From Paroceanicella profunda (GTDB lineage Bacteria; Pseudomonadota; Alphaproteobacteria; Rhodobacterales; Rhodobacteraceae), in NCBI RefSeq assembly GCF_005887635.2, contig NZ_CP040818.1:310001-374000 (forward strand): a stretch of 64,000 nucleotides of DNA, written 5' to 3'. The position numbers were made by a program, and so were the translations under genes. This document shows, piece by piece, positions 7,099-16,561 of this stretch (positions are counted from its first letter, which is position 1; every line of letters begins with the position of its first letter). A model generated the notes under the pieces. The model was not told where the DNA came from, did no database searches, and saw nothing but the letters and a program-made list of their open reading frames with translations.

Positions 7099-10030
7099 GG
7101 AGACGTTCTCCTTCCGGGTCCACGAAATGCGCCGGGACCACGCGCAGCGCGGCGCTGTCGCCCTCCAGCGGGTTGGCGGCGAGGATTACCTCGCCCAGCC
7201 GCGCGTCCCCGCGCTCCAGGAAGCCCAGCCCGATGGCATGGCCCAGGTGCGGCGAGTGGCAGGCCGAGGTGACCCAGCCCTCGCTGCCCCGCAGGTCCTG
7301 CACGGCGCCGCGCGCGAAGAGATGCGCCCCGGGCGTCACGCGCCCGGCTTCGGCCACCGGCGCCAGCCCGACGAGGCGGCGCGCGTCGCCCGCCAGCCCG
7401 GCGCGGCGCGACATCACGGCGCCGATGGCGTCCTTCTTCGCCGAGACCATCCGCCCCAGCCCCAGCATGGCCGCGGTGCTCTGGCCGTTGATCTCGGCGC
7501 CCGCCGCGTGGCCCTTCTCGATGCGCAGCACCGAGAGCGCCTCCGTGCCGTAGGGGGTGGCCCCGAGGTCCGCGCCCGCCTCCACCAGCCGCTGCATCAG
7601 CGCCGCCCCGAAGCGCGCGGGCACCGCCAGCTCGTAGGCCAGCTCCCCGGAGAAGGAGATGCGGAACAGCCGGGCGCGCAGCCCCGCCACCCGCACCGCG
7701 CCGCAGGCCATGAAGGGGAAGGCTTCGTTCGAGAGGTCCGCCCCCTCCACCACCCGCTCCAGCAGCGCGCGCGAAGCGGGCCCCGCCACGGCGATCTGCG
7801 CCCAGGCGTCGGTGGTGGAGATGAGCTGCACGTCCAGCCCCGGCCACAGCCCCTGCCGGGCGAACTCCATGTGCCGGTACACCGCGCCCGCGTTCGCCGT
7901 GGTGGTGGTGACGACGAAATGCTCCGCCCCCAGCCGGGCGCAGGTGCCGTCATCCCAGGCGAACCCGTCCTCGCGCAGCATCAGCCCGTAGCGCACCCGG
8001 CCCACCTTCAGCGTGGACATGGTGTTGGCATAGATCCGGTCCAGGAACGGGGCCGCATCGGCGCCCTGCACGTCCACCTTGCCCAGGGTGGTCACGTCGC
8101 ACAGGCCCACGGCGGCGCGCACGGCGCGGGCCTCGCGGTCCACGCTCTCGCGCCAGTGGGTCTCGCCGGGCCGCGGGAAATACTGCGCCCGCATCCAGGC
8201 CCCGGCCTCGGTGAACACCGCGCCGCGCGCGGCCGCCCAGCCATGCGTGGGCGTGAGGCGACGGGGGCGGAACTCCGGCCCGCTGTCCCCGCCGCCCAGC
8301 ACCGAGAGCGACACGCCGGTGTAGGGCGGGCGGAACACCGTGGTTCCGGTCTGCGGAATGCTGCGGCCGGTGAGCCCGGCCATCACCGCGATGCCGGTCA
8401 CGTTCGCGGTCTTGCCCTGGTCGGTGGCCATGCCCAGCGTGGTCCAGCGCTTGAGGTGCTCCACGGCGCGCATGTTCTCGCGGTGGGCGAGGGCGATGTC
8501 CTTCACCGTCACGTCGTTCTGGAAATCCACCCAGGCGCGGCGGCGGCCCGGCACGTGCCAGAGCGGTTCCTGGCGCAGGGGGGCGTCCTCGGCCTCCGGC
8601 AGGGCGGGGGCCGCGGCCCCGATGCCGATCTGCGCCAGCGCGGCGCGGGCGGCGCGCACGCCGTCGCGCAGCGCCGCGGCGGTGCTGCCCTGCCCGGCGC
8701 AGGCCCCGGCGGCGTGCAGGCCCGGAGGGCCCTCCGGCCCGGGCAGGAAGGCCGCGAGGCCGTCGTCCCACACCGGCCGCCCGCGGTGGTGCGAGGTGAG
8801 GTGCAGGTTCGGGTTCCAGCCGCCGGACACGCCGAGCGCCGCGCAATCGTGCCACTCCGCCCGCCCGCCGCGGCTGATCTCGATCGCGCGCAGCCCCAGC
8901 CTGCCGCGCGTGCCCGTCACCCGTGCCCCGGCGAAAACCTCGTAGCCCGCGCCGCGCGGCGCGTCCTCCCGGCTGTCGACCACGCCCAGCAGCGGCACGC
9001 CGGCGGCAAGCAGGTCACGCGCGGTGCGGTGGCCGTCGTCACCGCTGGTGAACACCGCCACCGGCCGGCCCGCCGGCGCCGGGCACACCGCCCAGCGGTT
9101 GGCATAGGCGCGCAGCGCGCCGGCCAGCATCACGCCCGGCCGGTCGTTGTCGGCGAAGGGAATATGGCGCTCGGTGGCGCCGGCGGCCAGCACGGTGCGG
9201 CGCGCGGTGATGCGCCACAGCGTCTGGCGCACCAGCGCGCCGGGCGCGGCCAGGTGGTCGGCCACCCGCTCCACCGCGCCGTAGACCCCGTGATCATAGG
9301 CGCCGAACACCGTGGTGCGCGGCAGGATGCGCACGCAGCCCAGGTGCTCCAGCTCGGCGCGCACTCGCGCCACCCAGGCCACCGCCGGGGCGCCGTCCAG
9401 CGGGTCGGCCTCCGCCAGCAGCCGGCCGCCCAGGGCGAAATCCTCCTCCGCCAGCACCACCCGTGCCCCGGCCCGCCCGGCGGTGAGCGCGGCGCTGAGC
9501 CCCGCCGCCCCGGCGCCGATCACCAGCAGGTCGCAGTGCAGGAAGCCGCGGTCGTAGCCGTCGGGGTCCGGCAGGCCGGAGAGCCGGCCCAGCCCGGCCG
9601 CGCGGCGGATCATCGGCTCGTAGACCCGCTCCCAGAAGGCGCGCGGCCACATGAAGGTCTTGTAGTAGAAGCCGGCCGCCAGGAAGGGCGCCGCGAGGTC
9701 GTTCACCGCCAGCAGGTCGCAGCGCAGGGACCCGAGGTGGTTCTGGCTGCGTGCCTCCAGCCCGTCGTAGAGCTCGGCCACCGTGGCGCGGGTGTTGGGT
9801 TCGGCCCGCGCGCCGGTGCGCAGTTCCACAAGCGCGTTCGGTTCCTCCGACCCGGCCGAGACCGGCCCGCGCGGCCGGTGATACTTGAAGCTCCGCCCCA
9901 TCAGCGTCACGTCGCTGGCCAGCAGCGCCGAGGCCAGCGTGTCTCCCGGGTGGCCGGTGTAGGCGCGCCCGTCGAAGGTGAACCCCAGCGTGCGGCTGCG
10001 GTCGATGAGCCCGCCCGCGAGCCGGCTCAT
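7091..10030 (-). CDS. soxA: Sarcosine oxidase alpha subunit
   Basis: 979-residue large subunit of heterotetrameric sarcosine oxidase, which oxidises sarcosine to glycine and passes the methyl carbon to THF. In order: an N-terminal ferredoxin-like domain (about 10-100, GRAYTGHPGDTLASALLAS), a dinucleotide-binding region starting near 168 (VIGAGAAGLSAALTAGRAG), and a C-terminal GcvT-like THF-binding half from about residue 590 (VGLCDVTTLGKVDVQG). Length is normal. The ATG overlaps the soxD stop (ATGA), and the stop lies inside the first codons of soxG. Confidence 0.95.
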   Translation of the reverse strand: MSRLAGGLIDRSRTLGFTFDGRAYTGHPGDTLASALLASDVTLMGRSFKYHRPRGPVSAGSEEPNALVELRTGARAEPNTRATVAELYDGLEARSQNHLGSLRCDLLAVNDLAAPFLAAGFYYKTFMWPRAFWERVYEPMIRRAAGLGRLSGLPDPDGYDRGFLHCDLLVIGAGAAGLSAALTAGRAGARVVLAEEDFALGGRLLAEADPLDGAPAVAWVARVRAELEHLGCVRILPRTTVFGAYDHGVYGAVERVADHLAAPGALVRQTLWRITARRTVLAAGATERHIPFADNDRPGVMLAGALRAYANRWAVCPAPAGRPVAVFTSGDDGHRTARDLLAAGVPLLGVVDSREDAPRGAGYEVFAGARVTGTRGRLGLRAIEISRGGRAEWHDCAALGVSGGWNPNLHLTSHHRGRPVWDDGLAAFLPGPEGPPGLHAAGACAGQGSTAAALRDGVRAARAALAQIGIGAAAPALPEAEDAPLRQEPLWHVPGRRRAWVDFQNDVTVKDIALAHRENMRAVEHLKRWTTLGMATDQGKTANVTGIAVMAGLTGRSIPQTGTTVFRPPYTGVSLSVLGGGDSGPEFRPRRLTPTHGWAAARGAVFTEAGAWMRAQYFPRPGETHWRESVDREARAVRAAVGLCDVTTLGKVDVQGADAAPFLDRIYANTMSTLKVGRVRYGLMLREDGFAWDDGTCARLGAEHFVVTTTTANAGAVYRHMEFARQGLWPGLDVQLISTTDAWAQIAVAGPASRALLERVVEGADLSNEAFPFMACGAVRVAGLRARLFRISFSGELAYELAVPARFGAALMQRLVEAGADLGATPYGTEALSVLRIEKGHAAGAEINGQSTAAMLGLGRMVSAKKDAIGAVMSRRAGLAGDARRLVGLAPVAEAGRVTPGAHLFARGAVQDLRGSEGWVTSACHSPHLGHAIGLGFLERGDARLGEVILAANPLEGDSAALRVVPAHFVDPEGERLRG

Positions 10031-10863
10031 GACCGCCCCTCCGGCGCCACGTCACCCGTCGCGCCGCCCGCCATGCGCCCGCCCGCACCCCGCGCCGGGC
10101 CAGGGCTCCGGCCCTCGACCGCCCCGCGGATCACGTCGCCGTCCGGGCTCTCGGGCACCTCCCCCGCCGGACCGGCGTTCGGCGCCCCGGAAAGGCTCCG
10201 CGCCGCGCCCCCGGACAGGTTGCCCGACAGTCCGGGGCCCGGGTCTCCGCCCATGCCGCCCGCCACCGCGCCGTCCACCGCATCGCGGCTCGCCGCGTTC
10301 GCCACCGCGCCATCCGCCGCATCACGGCCCACGCCGTCCGCCACCGCGCCATCCGCCGCATCGCGGCCCATGCCGCCCGCCACCGCGCCTTCCGCCACAT
10401 CGCGGCCCGCGCCGTCCGCCACCGCGCCTTCCGCCACATCGCGGCCCGCGCCGTCCACCACCGCGCTGTCCGCCCCATCGCGGCCCATGCCGCCCGCCAC
10501 CGCGCCGTCCACCGCATCGCGGCTCGCGCCGTCCGCCATCGCGCGGCCTGCGCCGCCTGTCACCTCGCGGCCCGTGCTCCGCGCGCCGGCCTCGCTCCTC
10601 GGCACGTCGCGCGCCAGTTCCGCGCGCAAGATCTCGTGAGTGAGCGTGTTGCGCGTGACCACCAGCCAGGAGCGGTCGCCCTGCTCGTGGAACCACAGTT
10701 CGCGGTGCAGCCCGGCGGGGTTGTCGCGCAGGTAGACGTAGTCGCAGAAGGCGGCCTCCGCGCCCGGTGCCTCCGGGTCCGGCCGGGCCAGCAGGGCGGC
10801 GTCGCCGAGACAGGTGAACTCCTGCGCGTCACGCAGGCCGAGAAGGGGATGGGGGATCAGCAT
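10027..10863 (-). CDS. soxD: Sarcosine oxidase delta subunit with C-terminal repeat extension
   Basis: 278 codons; only the first 85-90 residues match a normal delta subunit (LRDNPAGLHRELWFHEQGDRS, then SWLVVTRNTLTHEIL). SoxD is usually about 90-110 residues. The rest is an Ala/Gly/Asp/Val-rich tail dominated by seven 13-residue units of the type GRDVAEGAVADGA, then an unrelated Gly/Pro/Ser-rich end. Characterised delta subunits bind zinc through an N-terminal Cys-x-x-Cys; here the same place reads HPLLG, so those ligands are absent, which I believe also occurs in other Rhodobacterales SoxD proteins. It sits between soxB (9-bp gap) and soxA (ATGA overlap). Confidence 0.85.
   Translation of the reverse strand: MLIPHPLLGLRDAQEFTCLGDAALLARPDPEAPGAEAAFCDYVYLRDNPAGLHRELWFHEQGDRSWLVVTRNTLTHEILRAELARDVPRSEAGARSTGREVTGGAGRAMADGASRDAVDGAVAGGMGRDGADSAVVDGAGRDVAEGAVADGAGRDVAEGAVAGGMGRDAADGAVADGVGRDAADGAVANAASRDAVDGAVAGGMGGDPGPGLSGNLSGGAARSLSGAPNAGPAGEVPESPDGDVIRGAVEGRSPGPARGAGGRMAGGATGDVAPEGRS
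10262..10534. repeat. Seven 39-bp tandem repeats inside soxD
   Basis: A unit beginning GCCACCGCG recurs at 10262, 10301, 10340, 10379, 10418, 10457 (variant) and 10496, exactly 39 bp apart. It encodes a 13-residue acidic/Ala-Gly unit on the minus strand. Copies differ at scattered positions, so the array is not brand new. Confidence 0.93.
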
Positions 10864-10872
10864 GCGCGCGCC

Positions 10873-12123
10873 TCAGTGCAGGTTGGGCTGGGCGCCGGCG
10901 CCCCGCTCATCGATGACATGGCCGCGGGCGAACCGGTCCAGCCGGAAGGCGGTGGCGGTCTCGTGGCTCTCGCCGGTCGCCAGCAGATGCGCGAAGGCCC
11001 AGCCGGAAGCGGGCGTGGCCTTGAACCCGCCGTAGCACCAGCCGCCGTTGAGGTAGAGCCCGTCGACCGGGGTGCGGTCGATGATCGGCGAGCCGTCCAT
11101 GGTCATGTCCACCAGCCCGCCCCAGGCGCGCAGCAGCCGCGCGCGGCCCAGCATCGGCATCAGCGCCATGCCCCCCTCCGCCACGTCCTCCACCACGGCG
11201 AGGTTCCCGCGCTGCGCGTAGGAATTGTAGCCGTCGATGTCGCCCCCGAACACCAGCCCGCCCTTGTCGGACTGCGAGATGTAGAAATGCCCGGCGCCGA
11301 AGGTGATCACCCCGGGGATGACCGGCTTCAGCCCCTCGGAGACGAAGGCCTGCAGCACGTGGCTCTCCAGCGGCAGGCGCAGCCCGGCGAGGCCCATCAC
11401 CCGGCCCGAGGAGCCGGCCACCGCCACGCCCACGCGCCCGGCGCCGATGTAGCCGCGCGTGGTCTCCACCCCGCGCACCCGGCCGGCCTCGATGCGAAAG
11501 CCGGTCACCTCGCAGTTCTGGATCAGGTCCACGCCGCGCGCATCGGCACCGCGGGCATAGCCCCAGGCCACGCCGTCATGCCGCGCGGTGCCGGCACGGG
11601 CCTGCATCAGCCCGCCCTTCACCGGGAAGCGGGCATTGTCGTAGTTCAGGAACGGGATCATGGCGCGCAGCTCCTCGCGCCCCAGCAGCCGCGCGTCCGC
11701 GCCGGCCAGCAGCATCGCGTTGCCCCGGCGGCGGTAGGCGTCGCGCTGCGCATCGGTGTGGTAGAGGTTCACGATGCCGCGCTGGCTCACCATGGAGTTG
11801 AAGTTGGTCTCCTGCTCCAGCCGCTCCCAGAGCTTCATGGAGAACTCGTAGAACGGCTCGTTGCCCGGCAGCAGGTAGTTGGAGCGGATGATGGTGGTGT
11901 TGCGCCCGGTGTTGCCGCCGCCCAGCCAGCCCTTCTCCAGCACCGCCACCCGGGCGGCGCCGAATTCCTTCGCCAGGTAGAAGGCGGTGGCCAGCCCGTG
12001 CCCGCCGCCGCCCACGATGACGATGTCATACTGCGGCTGCGGCGCCGGGCTCCGCCACAGCGGCCCCCAGCCCCTGTGCCCCCTCAGGGCTTCCCGCATG
12101 ACCCGAAAACCGGAGAATCTCAT
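10873..12123 (-). CDS. soxB: Sarcosine oxidase beta subunit
   Basis: 416-residue flavoprotein subunit holding the sarcosine oxidation site. An N-terminal FAD Rossmann motif (VIVGGGGHGLATAFYLA, residues about 35-51) and the TARHDGVAWGYAR segment near residue 180, containing the His that carries covalent FMN in this family, are both present. Length is standard (about 405-420). First gene of the operon soxB-soxD-soxA-soxG-(repeat ORF)-purU; all internal gaps are overlaps or under 10 bp. The divergent GlxA-type regulator starts 88 bp away, so the shared promoter is between 12124 and 12211. Confidence 0.95.
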   Translation of the reverse strand: MRFSGFRVMREALRGHRGWGPLWRSPAPQPQYDIVIVGGGGHGLATAFYLAKEFGAARVAVLEKGWLGGGNTGRNTTIIRSNYLLPGNEPFYEFSMKLWERLEQETNFNSMVSQRGIVNLYHTDAQRDAYRRRGNAMLLAGADARLLGREELRAMIPFLNYDNARFPVKGGLMQARAGTARHDGVAWGYARGADARGVDLIQNCEVTGFRIEAGRVRGVETTRGYIGAGRVGVAVAGSSGRVMGLAGLRLPLESHVLQAFVSEGLKPVIPGVITFGAGHFYISQSDKGGLVFGGDIDGYNSYAQRGNLAVVEDVAEGGMALMPMLGRARLLRAWGGLVDMTMDGSPIIDRTPVDGLYLNGGWCYGGFKATPASGWAFAHLLATGESHETATAFRLDRFARGHVIDERGAGAQPNLH

Positions 12124-12211
12124 GATGCCTGCTCCTTCACCGGGCGGAGGATCGCCGGGCGGGCGGGCGAAATCTGTTGCCGTTCACGCCGCTTTCGTGA
12201 CATTTCGGGAC

Positions 12212-13207
12212 ATGGCCTCCATCCCTCTTCCGCCCGCCGCCCCGCAACGCATCGGCTTCCTGTTCGTGGAGGATTTCGCGCTGATGTCCGCCGCCTCGGC
12301 GGTGGAGCCGCTGCGCGCGGCCAACCTGCTCAGCGGGCGGCGGCTCTACCAGCCGGAGTTCCTTTCCGCCGAAGGGGGGTGGCTGCACAGCTCAGTGCAC
12401 GGGGCGTTCCACACCACGGCATTCGCCCGGATGGGCAGCCCGCCGGACATGCTCTTCGTGGTGGCCGGCGGAAACCCGCTCGGCTTCGACGACCCGCGCC
12501 TCTTCTCCTGGCTGCGCCGGCTCGACAGGGGCGGCACCCCGCTGGGCGGCATCTCCGGCGGCGCGGCCATCCTTGCCGCCGCCGGGGTGATGGACCGCCG
12601 CCGCTACACCGTGCACTGGATGCATGTGGACGAGATGCGCGCGCTCTACCCGGAGGCGATGATCGAGCGCCGGCTGTTCGTGATCGACCGTGACCGCTAC
12701 ACCTGCGCCGGCGGCATGGCGCCGCTGGACATGATGCACGCGCTCATTACCGCGCGGCACGGCGCCGCCCTCGCCGGGGCGGTGAGCGACTGGTTCATCC
12801 ATACCGGCATCCGCGAAGCCGGCGCCCCGCAGCAGGCGGACCCGGTGCTGAGCTACGGCGTGCATCACCCCGCCCTGGTGGCCATGCTGGGGCTGATGAC
12901 CAGCCATATCGCCGACCCGCTCACCCTCGACGACCTTGCCAAGCTCAGCGGGGTGAGCGCGCGCCAGCTCGAACGCCTGTCGAAGGTCGGGCTGGGGGCG
13001 GGGGTGATGCGTTTCTACCGCGACCTGCGGCTGGACAAGGCGGAGGAGATCCTGCGGCGGACCGGCCTCTCGGTGGAGAGCATCGCCCAGGCCACCGGCT
13101 TCGCCGACCGCAGCCATTTCTCCCGCGCCTTCCGCCGCCGCTTCGGCACAGGCCCGGCCACCCGGCGCCGCGCGCTGCCCGGGCCCGGCGCCGGGGCGGA
13201 ACAGTGA
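12212..13207 (+). CDS. GlxA-family (DJ-1/PfpI + AraC) transcriptional regulator
   Basis: 331-residue regulator with an N-terminal class-I-glutamine-amidotransferase-like domain (about 10-180, from RIGFLFVEDFALMSA) and a C-terminal AraC double helix-turn-helix (about 225-320, with VESIAQATGFADRSHFSRAFRR). The family includes GbdR and SouR, activators of glycine betaine and sarcosine catabolism; divergence from soxB makes a sarcosine or dimethylglycine sensor the most economical guess. The start at 12212 is chosen because the longer upstream frame would run into soxB. Confidence 0.9.
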   Translation: MASIPLPPAAPQRIGFLFVEDFALMSAASAVEPLRAANLLSGRRLYQPEFLSAEGGWLHSSVHGAFHTTAFARMGSPPDMLFVVAGGNPLGFDDPRLFSWLRRLDRGGTPLGGISGGAAILAAAGVMDRRRYTVHWMHVDEMRALYPEAMIERRLFVIDRDRYTCAGGMAPLDMMHALITARHGAALAGAVSDWFIHTGIREAGAPQQADPVLSYGVHHPALVAMLGLMTSHIADPLTLDDLAKLSGVSARQLERLSKVGLGAGVMRFYRDLRLDKAEEILRRTGLSVESIAQATGFADRSHFSRAFRRRFGTGPATRRRALPGPGAGAEQ

Positions 13208-13593
13208 CAATCTCGCACCGGAGGGTGAGCCGGGCCGGCAGCGGCCCGCCGCTTGCCTCTCCGGCGCAGAGGAGCGACAGCCCCGGCGCCGCGGCTTCCG
13301 GGCCGGGGCCCGAGGCGGCGCGGTGGGGAACAGCCGATCATCCCGGCACCTCCGGGCGTCTCATGCGCGGAAGCCCCGGCCCTGCGGCCCGGGCCGGCAC
13401 CGTTCGGCATGTTCTGCACGCCCGGTGTCCTCTGTTGCGACGATGGGGGGAGAGCCTCCGGGGCTGGCGGCGGCAGGTCGTTGCGGCGGCTCCCCACTCC
13501 AGCGAAACGCCGCTCCGGGCGGCCGCCCGGTCCGACCGCCCCAGACGCCCGCGCCATCGCGCGGTGCGCGCCGGGGACGGGCAGAGGCCCGTC
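13208..13593. other. Convergent intergenic gap, no feature recognised
   Basis: 386 bp between the regulator and the DUF808 gene, both ending here. Very GC-rich, with several open frames lacking ribosome-binding sites or recognisable motifs. I see no clear terminator or tandem repeat. Confidence 0.5.
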
Positions 13594-14559
13594 TCAAGCC
13601 TTGCGGGTGAACAGCCCGGCCAGCGGCTCCAGCACATAGGCGACCACCGGCAAGAGCAGGGCTCCGATGGCAAGGCCGATCACCCCGTCGATGGTCGCCG
13701 TCACCAGCCATTCCACGGAGGCCGCCACCTGTTCGGGAACCGCCTCCGCCGCGGCCACGGCGAGGTGGTGGATGCCGAGGTAGGGCCCCTCCAGGCCCAG
13801 TTCATACGCGCCATGCGTGATGATGGACCCGCCGACCCAGATCATCGCCGCCGTGCCCACGATCACCAGCAGCTTCAGGAACCACGGCATGTAGCGCACC
13901 ACGCCCCGCCCCAGCCCGCGCAGCAGCGCCGAGCCGGAGCGCCTGGCGAGGGCGAGCCCCGCGTCATCGGCCTTCACGATCAGCCCGACCACGCCGTAGA
14001 CCACGAAGGTGATCGCCGCCCCGGCCAGCGCCAGCGCACAGGCCTCGATCCAGATCGACTGGCCCTTCGGCAGGGCCGAGAGGATGATGGTCATGATCTC
14101 GGCGGAGAGGATGAAATCCGTCTTGATCGCGCCGCGCACCTTGCTCTCCTCCAGCCGGGCGCCCTGGAGCTTCTGGTCGTAGAGCTCCTCCTCATGGTGG
14201 TCGGCCGGGTTGAGCACGTGCCAGACCTTCTCCGCCCCCTCGAAGCACAGATAGGCGCCGCCCAGCATCAGCAGCGGCGAGATCGCCCAGGGCGCGAAGG
14301 CCGAGAGCAGCAGCGCCACCGGCAGCAGGATGACGATCTTGTTGAACAGCGAGCCGCGCGCGATCTTCCACACGATCGGGAGCTCGCGATCCGCGCTGAA
14401 GCCCTGCAGGTATTTCGGGGTGACCGCGGCATCGTCGATCAACGCCCCCGCGGCCTTGGAGGACGCCTTCACCGCCTGCCCCACGACATCGTCCACCGAG
14501 GCGGACGCGACCTTCGCGATCGCTGCCACATCGTCGAGTAGCGCCAGAAGTCCGCTCAT
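13594..14559 (-). CDS. DUF808 family inner-membrane protein
   Basis: 321 residues matching the DUF808/YedI family: an N-terminal soluble segment beginning MSGLLALLDDVAAIAK, then the invariant-looking DDAAVTPKYLQGF (about 44-56), REL...VWKIA, and five to six predicted membrane segments (for example about 73-95 and 165-190). The biochemical role is unknown. The start at 14559 is supported by GAAGGGCAGGGC just upstream; a longer frame upstream lacks support. Monocistronic, divergent from the GSCFA gene (287-bp gap with no motif recognised). Confidence 0.9.
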   Translation of the reverse strand: MSGLLALLDDVAAIAKVASASVDDVVGQAVKASSKAAGALIDDAAVTPKYLQGFSADRELPIVWKIARGSLFNKIVILLPVALLLSAFAPWAISPLLMLGGAYLCFEGAEKVWHVLNPADHHEEELYDQKLQGARLEESKVRGAIKTDFILSAEIMTIILSALPKGQSIWIEACALALAGAAITFVVYGVVGLIVKADDAGLALARRSGSALLRGLGRGVVRYMPWFLKLLVIVGTAAMIWVGGSIITHGAYELGLEGPYLGIHHLAVAAAEAVPEQVAASVEWLVTATIDGVIGLAIGALLLPVVAYVLEPLAGLFTRKA

Positions 14560-14846
14560 GCCCTGCCCTTCGCCGGTTGACCCTGGCACAAGGATAGCGC
14601 GGCCCGGCCACCCGGCAATGAGCCGGAAGGACGCGCCCCGGCGCACCGGCCCCGTGCACGGCACCCTGAAGGCGCGCGCCATGGCCCCGGGGGGAGCGGC
14701 GGCGCCCGGGGCCGCGCGCCGTCTCCGGGATGGACGGCATTCACCTGAATTCACTCTTGCGTCAGGGCCGGGCACCGGTCCAGAATCGGCGGAAATCCGC
14801 CCCCGTCCGCAATACGCGGGGCCTGACCAGAACGGGGAGACGCCAG

Positions 14847-16409
14847 ATGTCCACTGTACGCACGCCGCTCGAAGAGGCGATCGCCACATCGAAGAGCAAC
14901 CGCAACGCCCGCCCCCCCGTGCGCGGCGCGGAGAACCGGCTGGAGCCGGAGTGCTGGCCCGCGCTCAACCCCGGGTTCACCTTCGACCAGGACTCGGGGA
15001 TGTTCGTGATCGGCTCCTGCTTCGCGACCAACATCGAGAACTACCTGGAGGCGCGCGGCTATACCATGCTGTCGCGCAACGCCATCAAGGGCAGTTCCGT
15101 GCTGCCCGGGCACCTGAACAAGTACACCCCGGCCGCGATCCACCAGGAGGTGTCCTGGGCCCGCGCGATCTATGACCGCGACGACAGGATGACCGAGGAG
15201 GACGCCCGCGCCGTGCTGTTCATCTGCGAGGACGGCCGCGCCATCGACACCCAGTTGCATGTCTTCGAGCAGAAGCCGCTGGAGGAGGCGATCGAGCGCC
15301 GCCGCGTGGTCTACCAGACCTACCGCAACCTGTTTCGCGCCGACGTGGTTGTGATCACCCTCGGGCTCATCGAGGCCTGGTGGGACGACGTGCTGAAGAT
15401 CTACATCCAGGAAACCCCCACCCGCCCGATGCAGCGCGAGGCCGGGCGGTTCTTCTTCGAGCGGCTGAGCTTCGCGAAATGCATGGGTTTCATGCGCGAG
15501 ACCATCGAGCTGATCACCCGGGACCGGTCGCCCAACATCCTGATCACCACCTCGCCGGTGGTGCTCTCGCGCACCTATACCAGTGACGACGTGCTCATCG
15601 CCAACACCCATTCCAAGGCGGTGCTGCGCGCGGTGACCGGCGAACTGGTCGCCGAATACCCGACTCTCGACTATTTCCCGAGCTTCGAGAGCGTGATGCT
15701 CACCCGCTCAAACAGCGTGTGGCAGGACGACCTGAAGCATGTCTCCGAGCAGTTCATCCACCGGATCATGGCCCGGGTGGAGGAGACCTACACCGGTGTC
15801 GACACCTCGCAGGAGCGGATGCTGGGCGACCTGGAGGGCCGGTTCATCGAGGCCGTGCAGGCGCATGACTTCGCGGCCGCCGGCGCGGCCTATGACCAGA
15901 TCGTCTCGCCGCTCACCCACACCAGCGACAACTTCCACACCCTTGCGGCGGTGGTTGCCGCCGAGCGCGGCCAGACGGATCTCGCCCGCGCGCATCTGGA
16001 GGCCGACACCGGCGAGAAGGACAAGGCCGGGCTGAACCAGCTCGAATTCCTGCGCTACAGCGTGTGGAAGCAGATCGGCGGCCGCGAGCTGGGCGAGAAG
16101 TGGCTGGACGAGAACCTGCGCCGGCGCAACTGGTTCCGCGCCTCGGTGGTTCACCGCTCCACGCGCTGGCTGCTGACCGAGCGCAAGTCCGAGGACGCGG
16201 TCGAGATCCTGATGAAGGTCGATCCGGCCAAGGTGAAGGCCTCCGCGCTGCTCAACCGCTTCGCCGAAATCCTGAACCGGCACGGCCAGCGGCCGCTCGC
16301 GCTGGAGTTCCTCACCCATGTTCCGGAGAACGAGCGAATCGAGCTGAAGGACCGCTCCGCCCCGCGCCTCGCCCGGGCCGGCGGCATGCTCGGGCGCCTG
16401 TTCGGCTGA
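14847..16409 (+). CDS. GSCFA-domain protein (SGNH-like hydrolase fold)
   Basis: 520 residues. The name-giving motif GSCFA occurs near residue 53 (FVIGSCFATNIENYLEA), followed by NAIKGSSVLPGHLNKYTP, TLGLIEAWW near 172 and TSPVVLSRTY near 234; a later D-x-x-H-type block (DDLKHVSEQF, near 295) could supply the rest of an SGNH-type triad. The last 200 residues look helical and TPR-like. The function is unknown; related domains are linked to surface polysaccharide processing in some bacteria. Start chosen at 14847 with GGGGAGA upstream. Confidence 0.88.
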   Translation: MSTVRTPLEEAIATSKSNRNARPPVRGAENRLEPECWPALNPGFTFDQDSGMFVIGSCFATNIENYLEARGYTMLSRNAIKGSSVLPGHLNKYTPAAIHQEVSWARAIYDRDDRMTEEDARAVLFICEDGRAIDTQLHVFEQKPLEEAIERRRVVYQTYRNLFRADVVVITLGLIEAWWDDVLKIYIQETPTRPMQREAGRFFFERLSFAKCMGFMRETIELITRDRSPNILITTSPVVLSRTYTSDDVLIANTHSKAVLRAVTGELVAEYPTLDYFPSFESVMLTRSNSVWQDDLKHVSEQFIHRIMARVEETYTGVDTSQERMLGDLEGRFIEAVQAHDFAAAGAAYDQIVSPLTHTSDNFHTLAAVVAAERGQTDLARAHLEADTGEKDKAGLNQLEFLRYSVWKQIGGRELGEKWLDENLRRRNWFRASVVHRSTRWLLTERKSEDAVEILMKVDPAKVKASALLNRFAEILNRHGQRPLALEFLTHVPENERIELKDRSAPRLARAGGMLGRLFG

Positions 16410-16467
16410 CGGGCGCCGCGGCGCGGCCCCGCGCCGGCCCGGATCCGGACGCGACACCCGGATCCGG

Positions 16468-16526
16468 ACCCGAGACCCGAGACCCGAGACCCGAGACCCG
16501 AGACCCGAGACCCGAGACCCGAGACC
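16468..16526. repeat. Perfect 7-bp tandem repeat (8 copies)
   Basis: ACCCGAG is repeated eight times without error from 16468 to 16523, plus a partial ninth copy. It lies in the 178-bp gap between two converging genes. Confidence 0.95.
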
Positions 16527-16561
16527 GCGGGCACACCCTCCGGCCCCCGGCCGCAAGGCCT

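Noticed and set aside
5255..10639. An open frame of nearly 1800 codons on the plus strand across the sox operon
   Set aside because: It is antisense to soxA, soxG and soxD, whose minus-strand products have clear family motifs. High GC removes stop codons from the opposite strand; the protein is His/Arg/Gly-rich with no domain.
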